This document shows, one piece after another, positions 18,822 to 28,348 of a stretch of DNA of 64,000 nucleotides. Made by a program: the position numbers and the translations under genes. The stretch's first letter is position 1. Every line of letters starts with the position of its first letter. Origin of the DNA: Flavobacteria bacterium GWA2_35_26 (GTDB lineage Bacteria > Bacteroidota > Bacteroidia > Flavobacteriales > Flavobacteriaceae); contig MGWH01000002.1 in the NCBI GenBank assembly GCA_001800905.1, positions 558,001 through 622,000 of the forward strand, read 5' to 3'. The notes under the pieces were generated by a model. That model saw only the letters and a program-made list of their open reading frames with translations. It was not told the origin of the DNA and did not search any database.

Positions 18822-20573
18822 ATGAAAAAGAATCAAATGCTGTTGATTGCCTTACTCTTTTCTTCTTTTATGAGTATAACAGCACAAGAAAACAAAACAA
18901 CAATCGTAAAAAATGGTGATGCCAAATGGTGGAAAGAAGCCGTTATTTACCAAATTTATCCTCGCAGTTTTAAAGACAGTGATGGAGATGGAATTGGAGA
19001 TATCAAAGGAATTATCTCCAAATTAGACTACTTAAAAAGTTTAGGAATTGATGCGGTTTGGCTAAGCCCAATTTACGATTCTCCTAATGATGATAACGGT
19101 TACGATATCAGCAATTACAGAGAAATCTTAAAGGATTTTGGAACCATGGCTGATTTTGATCTTTTGCTGCAAGAAATGCACAAAAGAAACATTAAATTAA
19201 TTATGGATATGGTAGTTAATCACAGTAGTGATGAACACGATTGGTTCAAACAATCAAAAAGCTCAAGAGACAATAAATACCGTGATTATTACTATTGGTG
19301 GCCTGCAGAAAAAGGGACTCCACCTTACCGTTGGAGTTTTTTTGATGTCAATAGTAACGCTTGGAAATACGATGCGACAACCAACGCTTATTATTTGCAT
19401 TATTTCTCTCAAAAACAACCCGATTTAAACTGGAATAATCCTTCTCTTCGTAAAGAAATTTACGACACAATGACGTTTTGGTTGAACAAAGGAATTGATG
19501 GATTTAGAATGGATGCTTTTCAATTTATTTCAAAAGACGATTCATTCCCAGCACTACCAAAAGAAATTGTAAACAACACACTTGAGATTATCAAATTTTA
19601 TGGAAATGGGCCTAAATTACACGAGCACATTCAAGAAATGAATCGTGAAGTTTTGAGTAAATTTCCGAATGCCATGTCGGTTTCTGAAGGTGCTGGAGAT
19701 TCGCCAGAAGCAGCTATGAAATTTGTTGATCCAGATCGAAAAGAATTAAACCTAGCGTATCATTTTGAAAGTGTGGATATTGGAAATCATGTTCGCGAAT
19801 TTGGATTAGTAAAATACAAAGACATTTTCTCTAGATATGATGAAGTGTTTAAAGACAAAGGATGGTTGTCCATTTTTGTATCCAATCATGATCAGCCAAG
19901 AATGGTGAGTAAATTTGGAAATGATACACCTCAATTTAGAGCTGTTTCTTCTAAAATGCTTTCTACTTTCGTTATGACTATGAGAGGAACCCCTTATAAC
20001 TTCAATGGAGATGAAATTGGTATGGTCAATATTCGCTTTGATAATATTGAAGATTATAATGATGTTGATACCCGAAACAAATACGAACAACTTAAAAATG
20101 CGGGTGGCGATTTGAAGGCTTTTTTGGAAAACAAAAAACAAACTTCTAGAGAAAATGGAAGAACCCCTTTTCAATGGGATACTAGTGCTAATGGAGGATT
20201 TACAACGGGTAAGCCTTGGTTAAAAGTAAATCCAAACTATGCTGAAATTAATGCAGCAGCACAAGAAAAAGATCCAAATTCAGTCTTGAATTATTATAGA
20301 AAATTAGTTAAAATTAGAAAAGCGAGTCCAGTGCTTCAATATGGAAAATACACTCTATTAGATCATGATAATCCTAATGTATTTGCATATACTAGAGAAC
20401 TTGAGGGAAAAAAAGTAGTGGTTTTATTAAACTTTACTGAGAAAGAAGCTGCATTTGATTTGGGTTTTTCTACAAAAAACACAAGACTGATTTTGGGCAA
20501 TTACCCTACGACAAGATCGTCAAAATCAAACACTTTACGACCATATGAATCATTAATTTTAGAGGTAAAATAA
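18822..20573 (+). CDS. GH13 alpha-glucosidase (GH13_31-like, candidate sucrose or alpha-1,4 hydrolase), secreted
   Basis: 583 residues with a signal peptide (residues 1-21, ending SITAQ). The GH13 barrel motifs are complete: region I MDMVVNH at 128-134, region II GFRMDAF with nucleophile Asp231, region III Glu289 in SVSEGAG, and region IV SNHDQ at 354-358. The calcium-site-like loop DSDGDGIGD is at 52-60. Layout and length match the oligo-1,6-glucosidase/alpha-glucosidase group. The residue after the nucleophile is Ala, whereas isomaltase-type enzymes carry Val there, which favours alpha-1,4 or sucrose-type activity. It is the last gene of the operon, 29 bp after VOC, and is followed by a terminator. 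With the fructokinase it would complete a sucrose or malto-oligosaccharide path. Confidence 0.88.
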   Translation: MKKNQMLLIALLFSSFMSITAQENKTTIVKNGDAKWWKEAVIYQIYPRSFKDSDGDGIGDIKGIISKLDYLKSLGIDAVWLSPIYDSPNDDNGYDISNYREILKDFGTMADFDLLLQEMHKRNIKLIMDMVVNHSSDEHDWFKQSKSSRDNKYRDYYYWWPAEKGTPPYRWSFFDVNSNAWKYDATTNAYYLHYFSQKQPDLNWNNPSLRKEIYDTMTFWLNKGIDGFRMDAFQFISKDDSFPALPKEIVNNTLEIIKFYGNGPKLHEHIQEMNREVLSKFPNAMSVSEGAGDSPEAAMKFVDPDRKELNLAYHFESVDIGNHVREFGLVKYKDIFSRYDEVFKDKGWLSIFVSNHDQPRMVSKFGNDTPQFRAVSSKMLSTFVMTMRGTPYNFNGDEIGMVNIRFDNIEDYNDVDTRNKYEQLKNAGGDLKAFLENKKQTSRENGRTPFQWDTSANGGFTTGKPWLKVNPNYAEINAAAQEKDPNSVLNYYRKLVKIRKASPVLQYGKYTLLDHDNPNVFAYTRELEGKKVVVLLNFTEKEAAFDLGFSTKNTRLILGNYPTTRSSKSNTLRPYESLILEVK

Positions 20574-20592
20574 ACCTTATTTTTTTGTATTT

Positions 20593-20627
20593 AATGCGGT
20601 TTCAAATGAATTGAAACCGCATTTTTT
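20593..20627 (+). terminator. Rho-independent terminator of the fructan operon
   Basis: A perfect 13-bp stem (20593-20605 with 20611-20623; arms AATGCGGTTTCAA and TTGAAACCGCATT), a 5-base loop ATGAA, then a run of T. It lies 20 bp after the GH13 stop codon. Confidence 0.9.
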
Positions 20628-20800
20628 ATATCTGATACTTTTGATAAAAATATAACATATTACATCCTATTTGTAAATAGTAAACAAATTAAAACCCTTT
20701 TTTCAAAAAAATGAATATCTTGGCGTTTCTATGAGTTTTACTAGTAGTAAACTAATTCACAAACTGATATTTAATATATTTGTTCCCAAATCAAAAGTCA

Positions 20801-21823
20801 ATGAAAAACATTACTCTTAAAGAAATTGCAACTACCCTAGGAATTTCGATAACGACCGTTTCAAAGGCGTTAAAAGATTATTCTGATGTTAGTGAAAAAA
20901 CTAAAAAAGCAGTCAAGGAATTGGCTCAAAACCTCAATTATACACCCAATAGTTTTGCAGTAAATTTAAGAACAAAAGAATCCAAAACTATTGGTTTAAT
21001 TATCCCTGAAGTTACTCATCACTTTTTTTCAAATATCATTAAATCAATAATTGATGCTGCCGAAAAAAATGGGTATTTGGTGATTATATTACAATCCAAT
21101 GAAAGCCTAGAGTTAGAAAAAAAACAAGTCGATTTATTAATCAACAAAAGGGTTGATGGTATATTAATATCCTTGTCTAATGAATCCAATAACGATTCGC
21201 ATATTCAAGACATATTGAATAGAAAAATTCCATTAGTCATGTTTGATAAAATTGCCAAACTTGCTAAATGTTCCAAAGTAGTTATTGACGATCAAAAAGC
21301 GGGATTTGATGCCACACAACACTTAATTGACAATGGTTGTAAAAAAATAGCTCACATCCGTGGTCCACTAAATCCTCAAAATTCTATTGATCGTTATTTA
21401 GGCTATAAAAAAGCATTAGAATCCAACGGAATTCCATTTGATTCCAAACTAGTATACACCTGTGAAAAAGTAAACTTTGAAGAAGGACTGGAATTTACCA
21501 AACAATTATTTGAAGAACATCCAGATATAGATGGGATTTTTGCAATAACTGACTTAGTAGCCGTAGGGGCACTAGCGTATTGTAACGATCAAAAAATAAA
21601 TGTGCCGAAGGATGTCAAAGTAATTGGTTTTAGCAACTGGTTTATGTCTCAAGTTATTACGCCAAAATTAAGTACGGTAGAACAGCCTAGTCACGAAATG
21701 GGCATCGCTGCTTTTAATTTATTATTAGAAGAAATGGCAGCACGAAAAGAAGAATCAGAATACAATCCAAAAACTATAGAATTAGACACTCAAATTATTG
21801 AAAGAGAGTCAAGTAGAAACTAA
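20801..21823 (+). CDS. LacI-family transcriptional regulator of the sugar locus
   Basis: 340 residues from the ATG at 20801; an upstream in-frame TTG would add seven residues before the HTH and is less likely. The N-terminal helix-turn-helix ITLKEIATTLGISITTVSKA is followed by a hinge and a periplasmic-binding-protein-like effector domain beginning at KTIGLIIPEVTHHFF. The ligand-binding segment VIGFSNWFMSQVITPKLSTV is typical. It follows the GH13 terminator by about 170 bp, so it has its own promoter (a -7-like TATATTTG is at 20775-20782). By position it is the best candidate to bind the CGAAAACGTTTTCG operators at 411 and 14134. Its effector is unknown; fructose or a sucrose derivative is inferred. 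Confidence 0.9.
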   Translation: MKNITLKEIATTLGISITTVSKALKDYSDVSEKTKKAVKELAQNLNYTPNSFAVNLRTKESKTIGLIIPEVTHHFFSNIIKSIIDAAEKNGYLVIILQSNESLELEKKQVDLLINKRVDGILISLSNESNNDSHIQDILNRKIPLVMFDKIAKLAKCSKVVIDDQKAGFDATQHLIDNGCKKIAHIRGPLNPQNSIDRYLGYKKALESNGIPFDSKLVYTCEKVNFEEGLEFTKQLFEEHPDIDGIFAITDLVAVGALAYCNDQKINVPKDVKVIGFSNWFMSQVITPKLSTVEQPSHEMGIAAFNLLLEEMAARKEESEYNPKTIELDTQIIERESSRN

Positions 21824-21829
21824 TTGATT

Positions 21830-22750
21830 TTATTTCAGAAATTGTATGTTCCGTTTTAAACCCTCTAGTTTTGTTCTTTTCAAAGGTGAATCTTTGAATA
21901 CTTTTTGAAAAGTTTCAGACGTAATTTCCTCCCAGTCTTTTTTGGAAAATGAAAGCAATTCAGGATTGGCTTGAAATAAGGGTTCGCTATGGGGTTTTGA
22001 AAATCGATTCCACGGACAAACATCTTGACATACATCACATCCAAAAGCCCAATCATCCAATTTTCCTTTCATCTCTTCAGGAAGATTCTCTTTCAATTCA
22101 ATAGTATAATACGAAATACATTTGCTACCATCGACTTGGTAAGGCGCAATTATTGCTTGGGTAGGACAAGCATCTAAACAAGCAGTACAACTGCCGCAAT
22201 GATCGGTTGTTGCAAAATCATATTCCAATTCCAAATCAATAATTAATTCGGCAATAAAATAAAAAGAGCCCATTTTTTGGGTAATCAGATTGCTGTTTTT
22301 ACCAATCCAACCCAATCCACTTTTGGCAGCCCAAGCTTTGTCCAATACTGGAGCAGAATCTACAAAAGCTCTTCCTGAAACAGCTCCTATATTTTCTTGA
22401 ATTGCAAATAATAAAGCGTTAAGCTTTTCTTTGATTACAAAATGATAATCTTGGCCATAAGCATATTTGGAAATTTTATAGGAGTCCTCTCTTTGAAATT
22501 CGGAAGGATAATAATTCAAAAGTAACGAGACCACACTTTTGGCACCATCTACCAATAAAGTAGGATCCAAACGTTTATCAAAATGGTTTTCCATATAGGC
22601 CATCTGACCATGATTGTTATTTTTAAGCCATTTTTCAAGCCGTGGCGCTTCTTTTTCTAAAAAACCAGCCTTGGATATACCGCAGGACAAAAAACCAAGG
22701 CTTTGCGCCTCTAATTTGATGAATTGCGAATATTTTGATTGAGTAGAAAT
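21830..22750 (-). CDS. queG: Epoxyqueuosine reductase QueG with an unclear start codon
   Basis: QueG makes the last step of queuosine synthesis in tRNA, reducing epoxyqueuosine with cobalamin and two 4Fe-4S clusters. Both cluster motifs are visible: [12 protein letters not shown] and [12 protein letters not shown], with the vitamin-binding N-domain before them ([17 protein letters not shown]). The first ordinary in-frame start is the TTG at 22690, but it lies inside the conserved N-terminus. Upstream codons read [19 protein letters not shown] directly into SCGIS, which is the usual family beginning. No ATG, GTG or TTG occurs in frame between the previous in-frame stop and 22690. ATT at 22750-22748 is proposed here as the start, giving 306 residues. 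The gene ends 6 bp from the convergent lacI gene and begins about 10 bp after ruvB. Confidence 0.8.
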   Translation of the reverse strand: MSTQSKYSQFIKLEAQSLGFLSCGISKAGFLEKEAPRLEKWLKNNNHGQMAYMENHFDKRLDPTLLVDGAKSVVSLLLNYYPSEFQREDSYKISKYAYGQDYHFVIKEKLNALLFAIQENIGAVSGRAFVDSAPVLDKAWAAKSGLGWIGKNSNLITQKMGSFYFIAELIIDLELEYDFATTDHCGSCTACLDACPTQAIIAPYQVDGSKCISYYTIELKENLPEEMKGKLDDWAFGCDVCQDVCPWNRFSKPHSEPLFQANPELLSFSKKDWEEITSETFQKVFKDSPLKRTKLEGLKRNIQFLK

Positions 22751-22760
22751 AAAAATAGAA

Positions 22761-23783
22761 TTAAAACAATCCGCCTTGAATATTGGTTTTTAACTTTCCT
22801 AAGTGCTTATACGCTTTGTCAGTTACTTCACGACCTCGTGGAGTACGCATAATAAATCCTTCTTGAATTAAGAAAGGCTCATAGACTTCTTCAATAGTTT
22901 CGCTACTTTCTGAAACCGCAGTTGCCAAGGTTGTAAGACCCACAGGACCGCCTTTAAATTTATCGATAATAGTATTTAAAATTTTATTATCCATTTCATC
23001 CAAACCATGCGCGTCCACATTAAGCGCTTTTAAGGCATATCTTGCAATTTCTATGTCAATGGTACCATTACCCTTAATTTGCGCAAAATCACGTACTCTA
23101 CGCAATAATGCGTTAGCAATACGAGGCGTGCCTCTACTTCGTCCAGCGATTTCAATAGCTGCTTCAAGATCAATAGGCATTTTTAAAATACTTGCACTAC
23201 GTTCAATAATAGTAGTCAAAAGTTCTGTAGTGTAATATTGTAAACGAGAGGAGATTCCAAAACGAGCACGCATTGGCGCGGTCAATAAACCCGATCGTGT
23301 AGTAGCACCAATTAAAGTAAAAGGATTTAGATTGATTTGAACCGTTCTAGCGTTAGGACCAGATTCAATCATAATATCAATCTTGAAATCTTCCATTGCA
23401 GAATATAAATATTCTTCCACAATTGGACTTAAACGATGGATCTCATCGATAAATAAAACGTCGCGTTCTTCGAGATTAGTTAATAAACCCGCTAGATCAC
23501 CTGGCTTGTCTAAAACAGGGCCTGATGTTATTTTGATTCCTACTTGCAATTCATTAGCCAAAATATTAGCCAAGGTAGTTTTACCCAAACCGGGAGGTCC
23601 ATGAAACAAGGTATGATCTAAAGCTTCATTTCGCTGATTAGCTGCTTCTACAAATACCTTAAGGTTTTCAAGAATTTGATCTTGACCCGCAAAATCATCA
23701 AATGAAAGTGGTCTCAATCTTTTTTCAAGATCAAGTTCTTCTGGATTATAGCCTTTTGTAGTTGGATCTAAATTTTCGTTCAT
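22761..23783 (-). CDS. ruvB: Holliday junction branch-migration ATPase RuvB
   Basis: 340 residues, the normal family length. The AAA+ core shows Walker [10 protein letters not shown] at 62-70, Walker [10 protein letters not shown] and sensor GATTRSGLL. The C-terminal winged-helix DNA-binding domain includes [18 protein letters not shown]. RuvB drives Holliday-junction migration with RuvA during recombination. A CAAATATA at 23788-23795 reads TATATTTG on the minus strand, a -7-type element only a few bases upstream of the ATG, so the message may be nearly leaderless. The downstream neighbour is queG, about 10 bp away, so the two are probably co-transcribed. Confidence 0.97.
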   Translation of the reverse strand: MNENLDPTTKGYNPEELDLEKRLRPLSFDDFAGQDQILENLKVFVEAANQRNEALDHTLFHGPPGLGKTTLANILANELQVGIKITSGPVLDKPGDLAGLLTNLEERDVLFIDEIHRLSPIVEEYLYSAMEDFKIDIMIESGPNARTVQINLNPFTLIGATTRSGLLTAPMRARFGISSRLQYYTTELLTTIIERSASILKMPIDLEAAIEIAGRSRGTPRIANALLRRVRDFAQIKGNGTIDIEIARYALKALNVDAHGLDEMDNKILNTIIDKFKGGPVGLTTLATAVSESSETIEEVYEPFLIQEGFIMRTPRGREVTDKAYKHLGKLKTNIQGGLF

Positions 23784-23836
23784 GAAACAAATATAGAGAA
23801 AGATTAGTAAGAAATTATAGTAGTGATAAAGTAGAA

Positions 23837-23869
23837 ATAAAAAAGCCTCTACAATAGAGGCTTTTTTAT
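23837..23869 (-). terminator. Terminator of the act-cox operon
   Basis: A stem of about 15 bp (23837-23851 with 23855-23869; core AAGCCTCTA/TAGAGGCTT) with a 3-base loop and A/T-rich flanks that read as a T-run on the minus strand. It lies directly after the coxA stop codon at 23871. Confidence 0.9.
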
Positions 23870-23870
23870 A

Positions 23871-25655
23871 TTAGTGATGTAAAACTTCTTCACCTGGTTT
23901 CATTGGAACATTCTGCGGAACAAAATCTTCATCATGAGCTGGGTTACTATAATCGTAAGGCCATCTGTGTACTTCTGGAATTTCTCCTGGCCAGTTACCG
24001 TGAATATGTTCTACAGGAGCTGTCCATTCTAATGTATTTGATTTCCATGGATTTTGTTCAGATTTCTTACCGTAAAAAATACTTACAAAGAAATTGTATA
24101 AGAACACCAATTGGAAAGCACCTCCGATTAAAGCAAATGTTGTAATTAAAACATTTACATTTTGCAAATCGTCAAATAATGGGAAGTTAGTGTTTGTATA
24201 ATAACGTCTTGGTAAACCTGCTAATCCAATAAAGTGCATTGGGAAGAAAACTCCATAAGCACAAACCGCTGTTACCCAAAAGTGAATATACCCTAAATTT
24301 TTATTTAACATTCTACCAAACATTCTTGGGAACCAATGATAAATACCAGCAAACATTCCATAAAGAGCAGAAATACCCATTACTAAGTGAAAGTGTGCTA
24401 CTACGAAATACGTATCGTGAACATTAATATCCAAAGTACTGTCTCCCAAAATAATACCTGTTAAACCTCCAGTAATGAAAGTAGATACTAATCCAATTGA
24501 AAACAACATAGCTGGATTAAACTGTAAATTTCCTTTCCACAAAGTAGTAATGTAGTTAAAGGCTTTTACAGCAGATGGAATTGCAATCAACAAAGTAGTA
24601 AAGGTAAATACCGAACCCAAGAATGGATTCATACCTGATATAAACATATGGTGACCCCAAACAATCGTAGATAAAAATGCGATCGCCAAGATAGACATAA
24701 TCATGGCTCTATATCCAAAAATAGGTTTACGAGAACTCGTTGCAATAACTTCAGAAGTAATTCCTAAAGCTGGTAATAATACGATATATACTTCAGGGTG
24801 ACCTAAGAACCAAAATAAATGTTCAAATAATACTGGTGAACCACCTTGATAGTGTAGTACTTCTCCTGCAATATAAATATCTGATAAGAAAAATGAAGTT
24901 CCAAAACTTCTATCAAAAATCAATAATAAGGCTGCAGATAATAATACTGGGAATGAAACTATACCAATAATTGCAGTAACAAAGAAAGCCCAAATTGTCA
25001 ATGGCAATCTCGTCATTGTCATTCCTTTTGTTCTCAAGTTGATTACAGTTACAACATAATTCAAAGATCCCATTAAAGAAGATGCAATAAATATAGCCAT
25101 AGAAACTAACCAAAGTGTCATCCCAGTTCCTGATCCAGGAATTGCTTGAGGCAATGCGCTTAAAGGAGGGTAGATTGTCCATCCAGAAGAGGCAGGACCT
25201 GCTTCAACGAATAGAGAACAAATCATAATAACACTTGACAAGAAAAATAACCAATAGGAAATCATATTCATGAATCCTGAAGCCATATCTCGAGCACCAA
25301 TTTGAAGTGGAATCAATAAATTACTAAAGGTACCACTCAAAGCAGCTGTCAATACAAAGAAAACCATAATGGTTCCATGAATAGTAACCAAAGCCAAGTA
25401 AATATCATTAGCCATTACTCCATCAGGAGCAAATTTATCTCCTAATAAAATATTGAAAATTTTAAAAGATTCTTCTGGCCAAGCCAATTGCATTCTGAAA
25501 AGCAATGACATACCCACACCAATAATTCCCATAACAATACCCGTTAACAAGTATTGTTTAGCAATCATTTTATGGTCAATACTAAAGATATATTTAGTAA
25601 TGAATGTTTCTTTATGATGATGATCGTGTTCGTGACCGTGTAAATCTGCTGACAT
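23871..25655 (-). CDS. coxA: Cytochrome c oxidase subunit I
   Basis: 594 residues, about 12 membrane helices. Haem a ligands are His93 (TIHGTIM) and His423, the haem a3 ligand is His421 (VAHFHLVMG), and CuB ligands are His286, His335 and His336 (GHPEVY and WGHHMF). The Tyr290 cross-linked to His286 is present, so this is an A-type haem-copper oxidase with the HPEVY motif. It reduces oxygen to water and pumps protons in the inner membrane. It is the last gene of actABCDEF-coxBA, 29 bp after coxB, and is followed by a terminator. No subunit III gene is in the window. Confidence 0.97.
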   Translation of the reverse strand: MSADLHGHEHDHHHKETFITKYIFSIDHKMIAKQYLLTGIVMGIIGVGMSLLFRMQLAWPEESFKIFNILLGDKFAPDGVMANDIYLALVTIHGTIMVFFVLTAALSGTFSNLLIPLQIGARDMASGFMNMISYWLFFLSSVIMICSLFVEAGPASSGWTIYPPLSALPQAIPGSGTGMTLWLVSMAIFIASSLMGSLNYVVTVINLRTKGMTMTRLPLTIWAFFVTAIIGIVSFPVLLSAALLLIFDRSFGTSFFLSDIYIAGEVLHYQGGSPVLFEHLFWFLGHPEVYIVLLPALGITSEVIATSSRKPIFGYRAMIMSILAIAFLSTIVWGHHMFISGMNPFLGSVFTFTTLLIAIPSAVKAFNYITTLWKGNLQFNPAMLFSIGLVSTFITGGLTGIILGDSTLDINVHDTYFVVAHFHLVMGISALYGMFAGIYHWFPRMFGRMLNKNLGYIHFWVTAVCAYGVFFPMHFIGLAGLPRRYYTNTNFPLFDDLQNVNVLITTFALIGGAFQLVFLYNFFVSIFYGKKSEQNPWKSNTLEWTAPVEHIHGNWPGEIPEVHRWPYDYSNPAHDEDFVPQNVPMKPGEEVLHH

Positions 25656-25684
25656 ATTTATATACTTTATAAATTTTAATTTAA

Positions 25685-26842
25685 TTATTTCATTGCAACC
25701 TTAGAAGCAACAGTATCCGATGATACAACTGTAGTGTCAGTTGAAGTACCATCTGCAGCTGGAGCTGGCTCATTTGAAGCTTTCACTTCTTTAACTAAAG
25801 CTACTTTATCAGACAACCATGCTTTATATTCTTCTGGAGTATCCACAACAATTTTCATTTGCATATTGTAATGTGACGCTCCACAGATTTTATTACATAA
25901 CAAAAGGTAATCAAATGTATACGGATCTAGAGCTGTATTTCCTGCCGCAACTAGTTCAGCACTTTTCTTAGTTCTTAATTCATTAATTCTTGTTACTTTT
26001 TCAACCATAAATGGCAACTCTCTATATTCAGCTGTTGTATAAACTGGAGTAAAAGCAAACTGAGTAACCATACCAGGAACACAATTCATTTGAGCTCTAA
26101 AATGAGGCATATAGGCTGAGTGCAAAACATCTTGAGAACGAATCTTGAAAAGTACTTTCTTCCCTTTAGGAATATGCAATTCAGAAGTCACAAAATCATC
26201 TTGTGCATTTGGATCTGACAAATCCATACCAACAGCATTAACACCATCAATAAGTCTCACATTTGCTTTACCTAATACATTATCAGCACCTGCATAACGT
26301 GCAGTCCATTTGAACTGTTGAGCGTATAATTCTATAACAACTACTTCTTCGTCTTCATCAACAAACATGATGTTGTTCCAAGCATACAAACCATATAAAA
26401 TCAAACCAGCTAATACTACAGCAGGAATCGAACTCCAAATGGCTTCTAATTTATTATTGTCAGCAAAAAATGTCGCTTTTTGATCTTTTTTACCTCTGTA
26501 TTTGAAAGCAAAAAAGTGTAATAATACTTGAGTAATAGCTTGAACAATAAAAATCAAAACCCAAGTGATATTCATCAAAGTATCTACATCTGAACCGTGC
26601 TCTGATGCAGGAGTGTGTAAAGGAAGATCTCCCCATTTCACTAAACCATAAATTGTAAAAATATAAATGAATGCTAAAAAGCCAAACATCAAATATCCTT
26701 GAACATTGTTATCATTATCAGAGGCTATTTGTGAGTCATCCGCACTTGAATTCCCTACTTGAGTCAAATCAAATATTTTGGTCAACTGCCAAATTGCAAC
26801 AGCTAATAAAACTAAAACTATAATTACCAACAAACTTGTCAT
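25685..26842 (-). CDS. coxB: Cytochrome c oxidase subunit II
   Basis: 385 residues. One N-terminal hydrophobic segment (3-20) is followed by two further membrane helices (about 49-68 and 91-112) and a third at 138-156, then a cupredoxin domain. CuA ligands are His241 (DVLHSAYMPHF), Cys316, Cys320, His324 and Met327 (CNKICGASHYNM). It receives electrons from a cytochrome c, here probably ActE or the haem domain of ActA, and passes them to subunit I. The C-terminal tail after residue 350 is rich in Ala, Ser and Thr and looks disordered. No cytochrome c domain is fused to it. Confidence 0.96.
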   Translation of the reverse strand: MTSLLVIIVLVLLAVAIWQLTKIFDLTQVGNSSADDSQIASDNDNNVQGYLMFGFLAFIYIFTIYGLVKWGDLPLHTPASEHGSDVDTLMNITWVLIFIVQAITQVLLHFFAFKYRGKKDQKATFFADNNKLEAIWSSIPAVVLAGLILYGLYAWNNIMFVDEDEEVVVIELYAQQFKWTARYAGADNVLGKANVRLIDGVNAVGMDLSDPNAQDDFVTSELHIPKGKKVLFKIRSQDVLHSAYMPHFRAQMNCVPGMVTQFAFTPVYTTAEYRELPFMVEKVTRINELRTKKSAELVAAGNTALDPYTFDYLLLCNKICGASHYNMQMKIVVDTPEEYKAWLSDKVALVKEVKASNEPAPAADGTSTDTTVVSSDTVASKVAMK

Positions 26843-26862
26843 CTGTTTTTATTTAAATATTA

Positions 26863-28314
26863 TTAATAATGAAAATGTTTACTCTCTTCAATGAATGGAT
26901 TTCTTTTAGCCAATAAAGGAGCTTTAGTTAATGCTGTGAAAACAACATAAATAAACAAACCTAAGAAGAAAAGAACAGAAGCAATTTCTGATACTCCAAT
27001 AAACCATTGGTCACCAACTGTACCAGGCATAATCATGTTAAAGAAGTCAACATAATGTCCTAATAATATAACTGAACCCGCCATAACCAATATCCAAGTA
27101 ATTCTTTTGAAATCTGTATTGATCAAAATCAATAATGGGAATAAGAAGTTCATGACAACTGCTCCAAAAAATGGCAAGTTGTACAATTGAATACGAGTTA
27201 CGTAGTAAGTAATTTCTTCTGGAATATCAGCATACCAAATCAACATAAACTGTGAAAACCATAAGTAGGTCCAGAATACACTAATACCAAACATAAATTT
27301 AGCTAAATCATGGATATGACTAGTATTTACATGCTCTAAATAGCCTTTTGATTTAAGGTATAAAGTTACCATCGCGATCATTGTGATACCACTTACAAAG
27401 AAACTTGCAAATACATACCATCCAAATAATGTACTGAACCAGTGCGGATCAATAGACATAATCCAGTCCCAAGACATAATTGATTCAGATACGATGAAGA
27501 ACACTAAAAATCCAGCAGACATTTTGAAGTTCTTTTTGTAGTTCAAATTATCATCCGCTTCATCTTGTGCCAAACAATTTTTTCTAGAATAATATCGGTA
27601 AGCATTCCAGCCTAATAAGAAAATAGCCGCTCTAACAATCCAAAATGGAAAATTTAAATATCCAGCTTTACCAGCAATAATGTGATCGTAATTGGCACTG
27701 TTAGGGTCAGTAACCCCTTCACCTAACCAAACGAATAAGTGATTAAAATGCAATCCAGATAAAATTAAAAAAACAAAGAACAAAACAGAACCTACAGGTA
27801 AGTAGGCTGTAATACCTTGCATCACTCTAAATAATACCGGAGACCATCCAGCTTGTGCCACTTGTTGAATAGCATAAAATGCTAATGTTCCCATTGAAAT
27901 TAACAAGAAGAAAATACAAGCAACATATAATGCAGCCCATGGTTTGTTTTGCAATTGATGCAAAACATGTGTTAAGTGTGCTTCATGTTCAGCATGAGCA
28001 TCTCCTTCATGAGACTCAGTAGCTTCATGTGCTTTTTCAATAGGAGCTTCTGCTTTCATCTCATGAGATTGGTCAGCTTCATGAGCCTCAGTAGCTTCAT
28101 GACCTTTTTCAATAGGCGCTTCCGATTTTACCTCATGAGCCTCAGTAGCCTCATTTTTAACAGCAGCATGACCACCATGACTTTCAGCAGCCAAAAGTGC
28201 TTCTACTTCTTTTATATCTTTAGGAGCAGTATAAAAACCGTAACCAATTCCTAAAAGACCTACAGCCATAAGGATTAGTGAAAAAGTTTTTAATTTACTT
28301 GAAAATGTATACAT
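26863..28314 (-). CDS. actF: Alternative complex III membrane subunit ActF
   Basis: 483 residues, around ten membrane helices after a long N-terminal extension. The core matches the quinol:cytochrome c oxidoreductase ActF family (FWIVRAAIFLLGWNAYRYYS, MSWDWIMSIDPHWFSTLFGW, FMLIWYADIPEEITYY). After the first helix (about 8-26), residues about 40-118 form an unusual His/Glu/Ala-rich repeat, with two near-identical 24-residue units containing EAPIEKxHEATExHE. The repeat should be periplasmic or cytoplasmic depending on topology; it could bind metal ions or be simply disordered. ActF, with ActC, anchors the complex that oxidises menaquinol. It lies between actE and coxB, spaced 20-34 bp from each. 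Confidence 0.93.
   Translation of the reverse strand: MYTFSSKLKTFSLILMAVGLLGIGYGFYTAPKDIKEVEALLAAESHGGHAAVKNEATEAHEVKSEAPIEKGHEATEAHEADQSHEMKAEAPIEKAHEATESHEGDAHAEHEAHLTHVLHQLQNKPWAALYVACIFFLLISMGTLAFYAIQQVAQAGWSPVLFRVMQGITAYLPVGSVLFFVFLILSGLHFNHLFVWLGEGVTDPNSANYDHIIAGKAGYLNFPFWIVRAAIFLLGWNAYRYYSRKNCLAQDEADDNLNYKKNFKMSAGFLVFFIVSESIMSWDWIMSIDPHWFSTLFGWYVFASFFVSGITMIAMVTLYLKSKGYLEHVNTSHIHDLAKFMFGISVFWTYLWFSQFMLIWYADIPEEITYYVTRIQLYNLPFFGAVVMNFLFPLLILINTDFKRITWILVMAGSVILLGHYVDFFNMIMPGTVGDQWFIGVSEIASVLFFLGLFIYVVFTALTKAPLLAKRNPFIEESKHFHY
28009..28154. repeat. Tandem repeat inside actF coding a His-rich segment
   Basis: Units beginning ATGAGACTCAGTAGCTTCAT (28009) and ATGAGCCTCAGTAGCTTCAT (28081) are 72 bp apart and agree over about 54 bp; a third partial copy starts at 28135. 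Spacings are 72 and 54, both multiples of three, so copy-number change keeps the reading frame. Confidence 0.85.
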
Positions 28315-28348
28315 ATCTTTAACGATCAGTTAGTTCAACAATTATAAA

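Noticed and set aside
20735..20754. AGTTT-N10-AAACT inverted repeat upstream of the first lacI.
   Set aside because: Short arms in AT-rich DNA and unlike the CGAAAACGTTTTCG operators; likely chance.
28009..28154. Repeats in actF considered as a CRISPR or mobile element.
   Set aside because: They are in frame, coding, with unequal period and no spacers.
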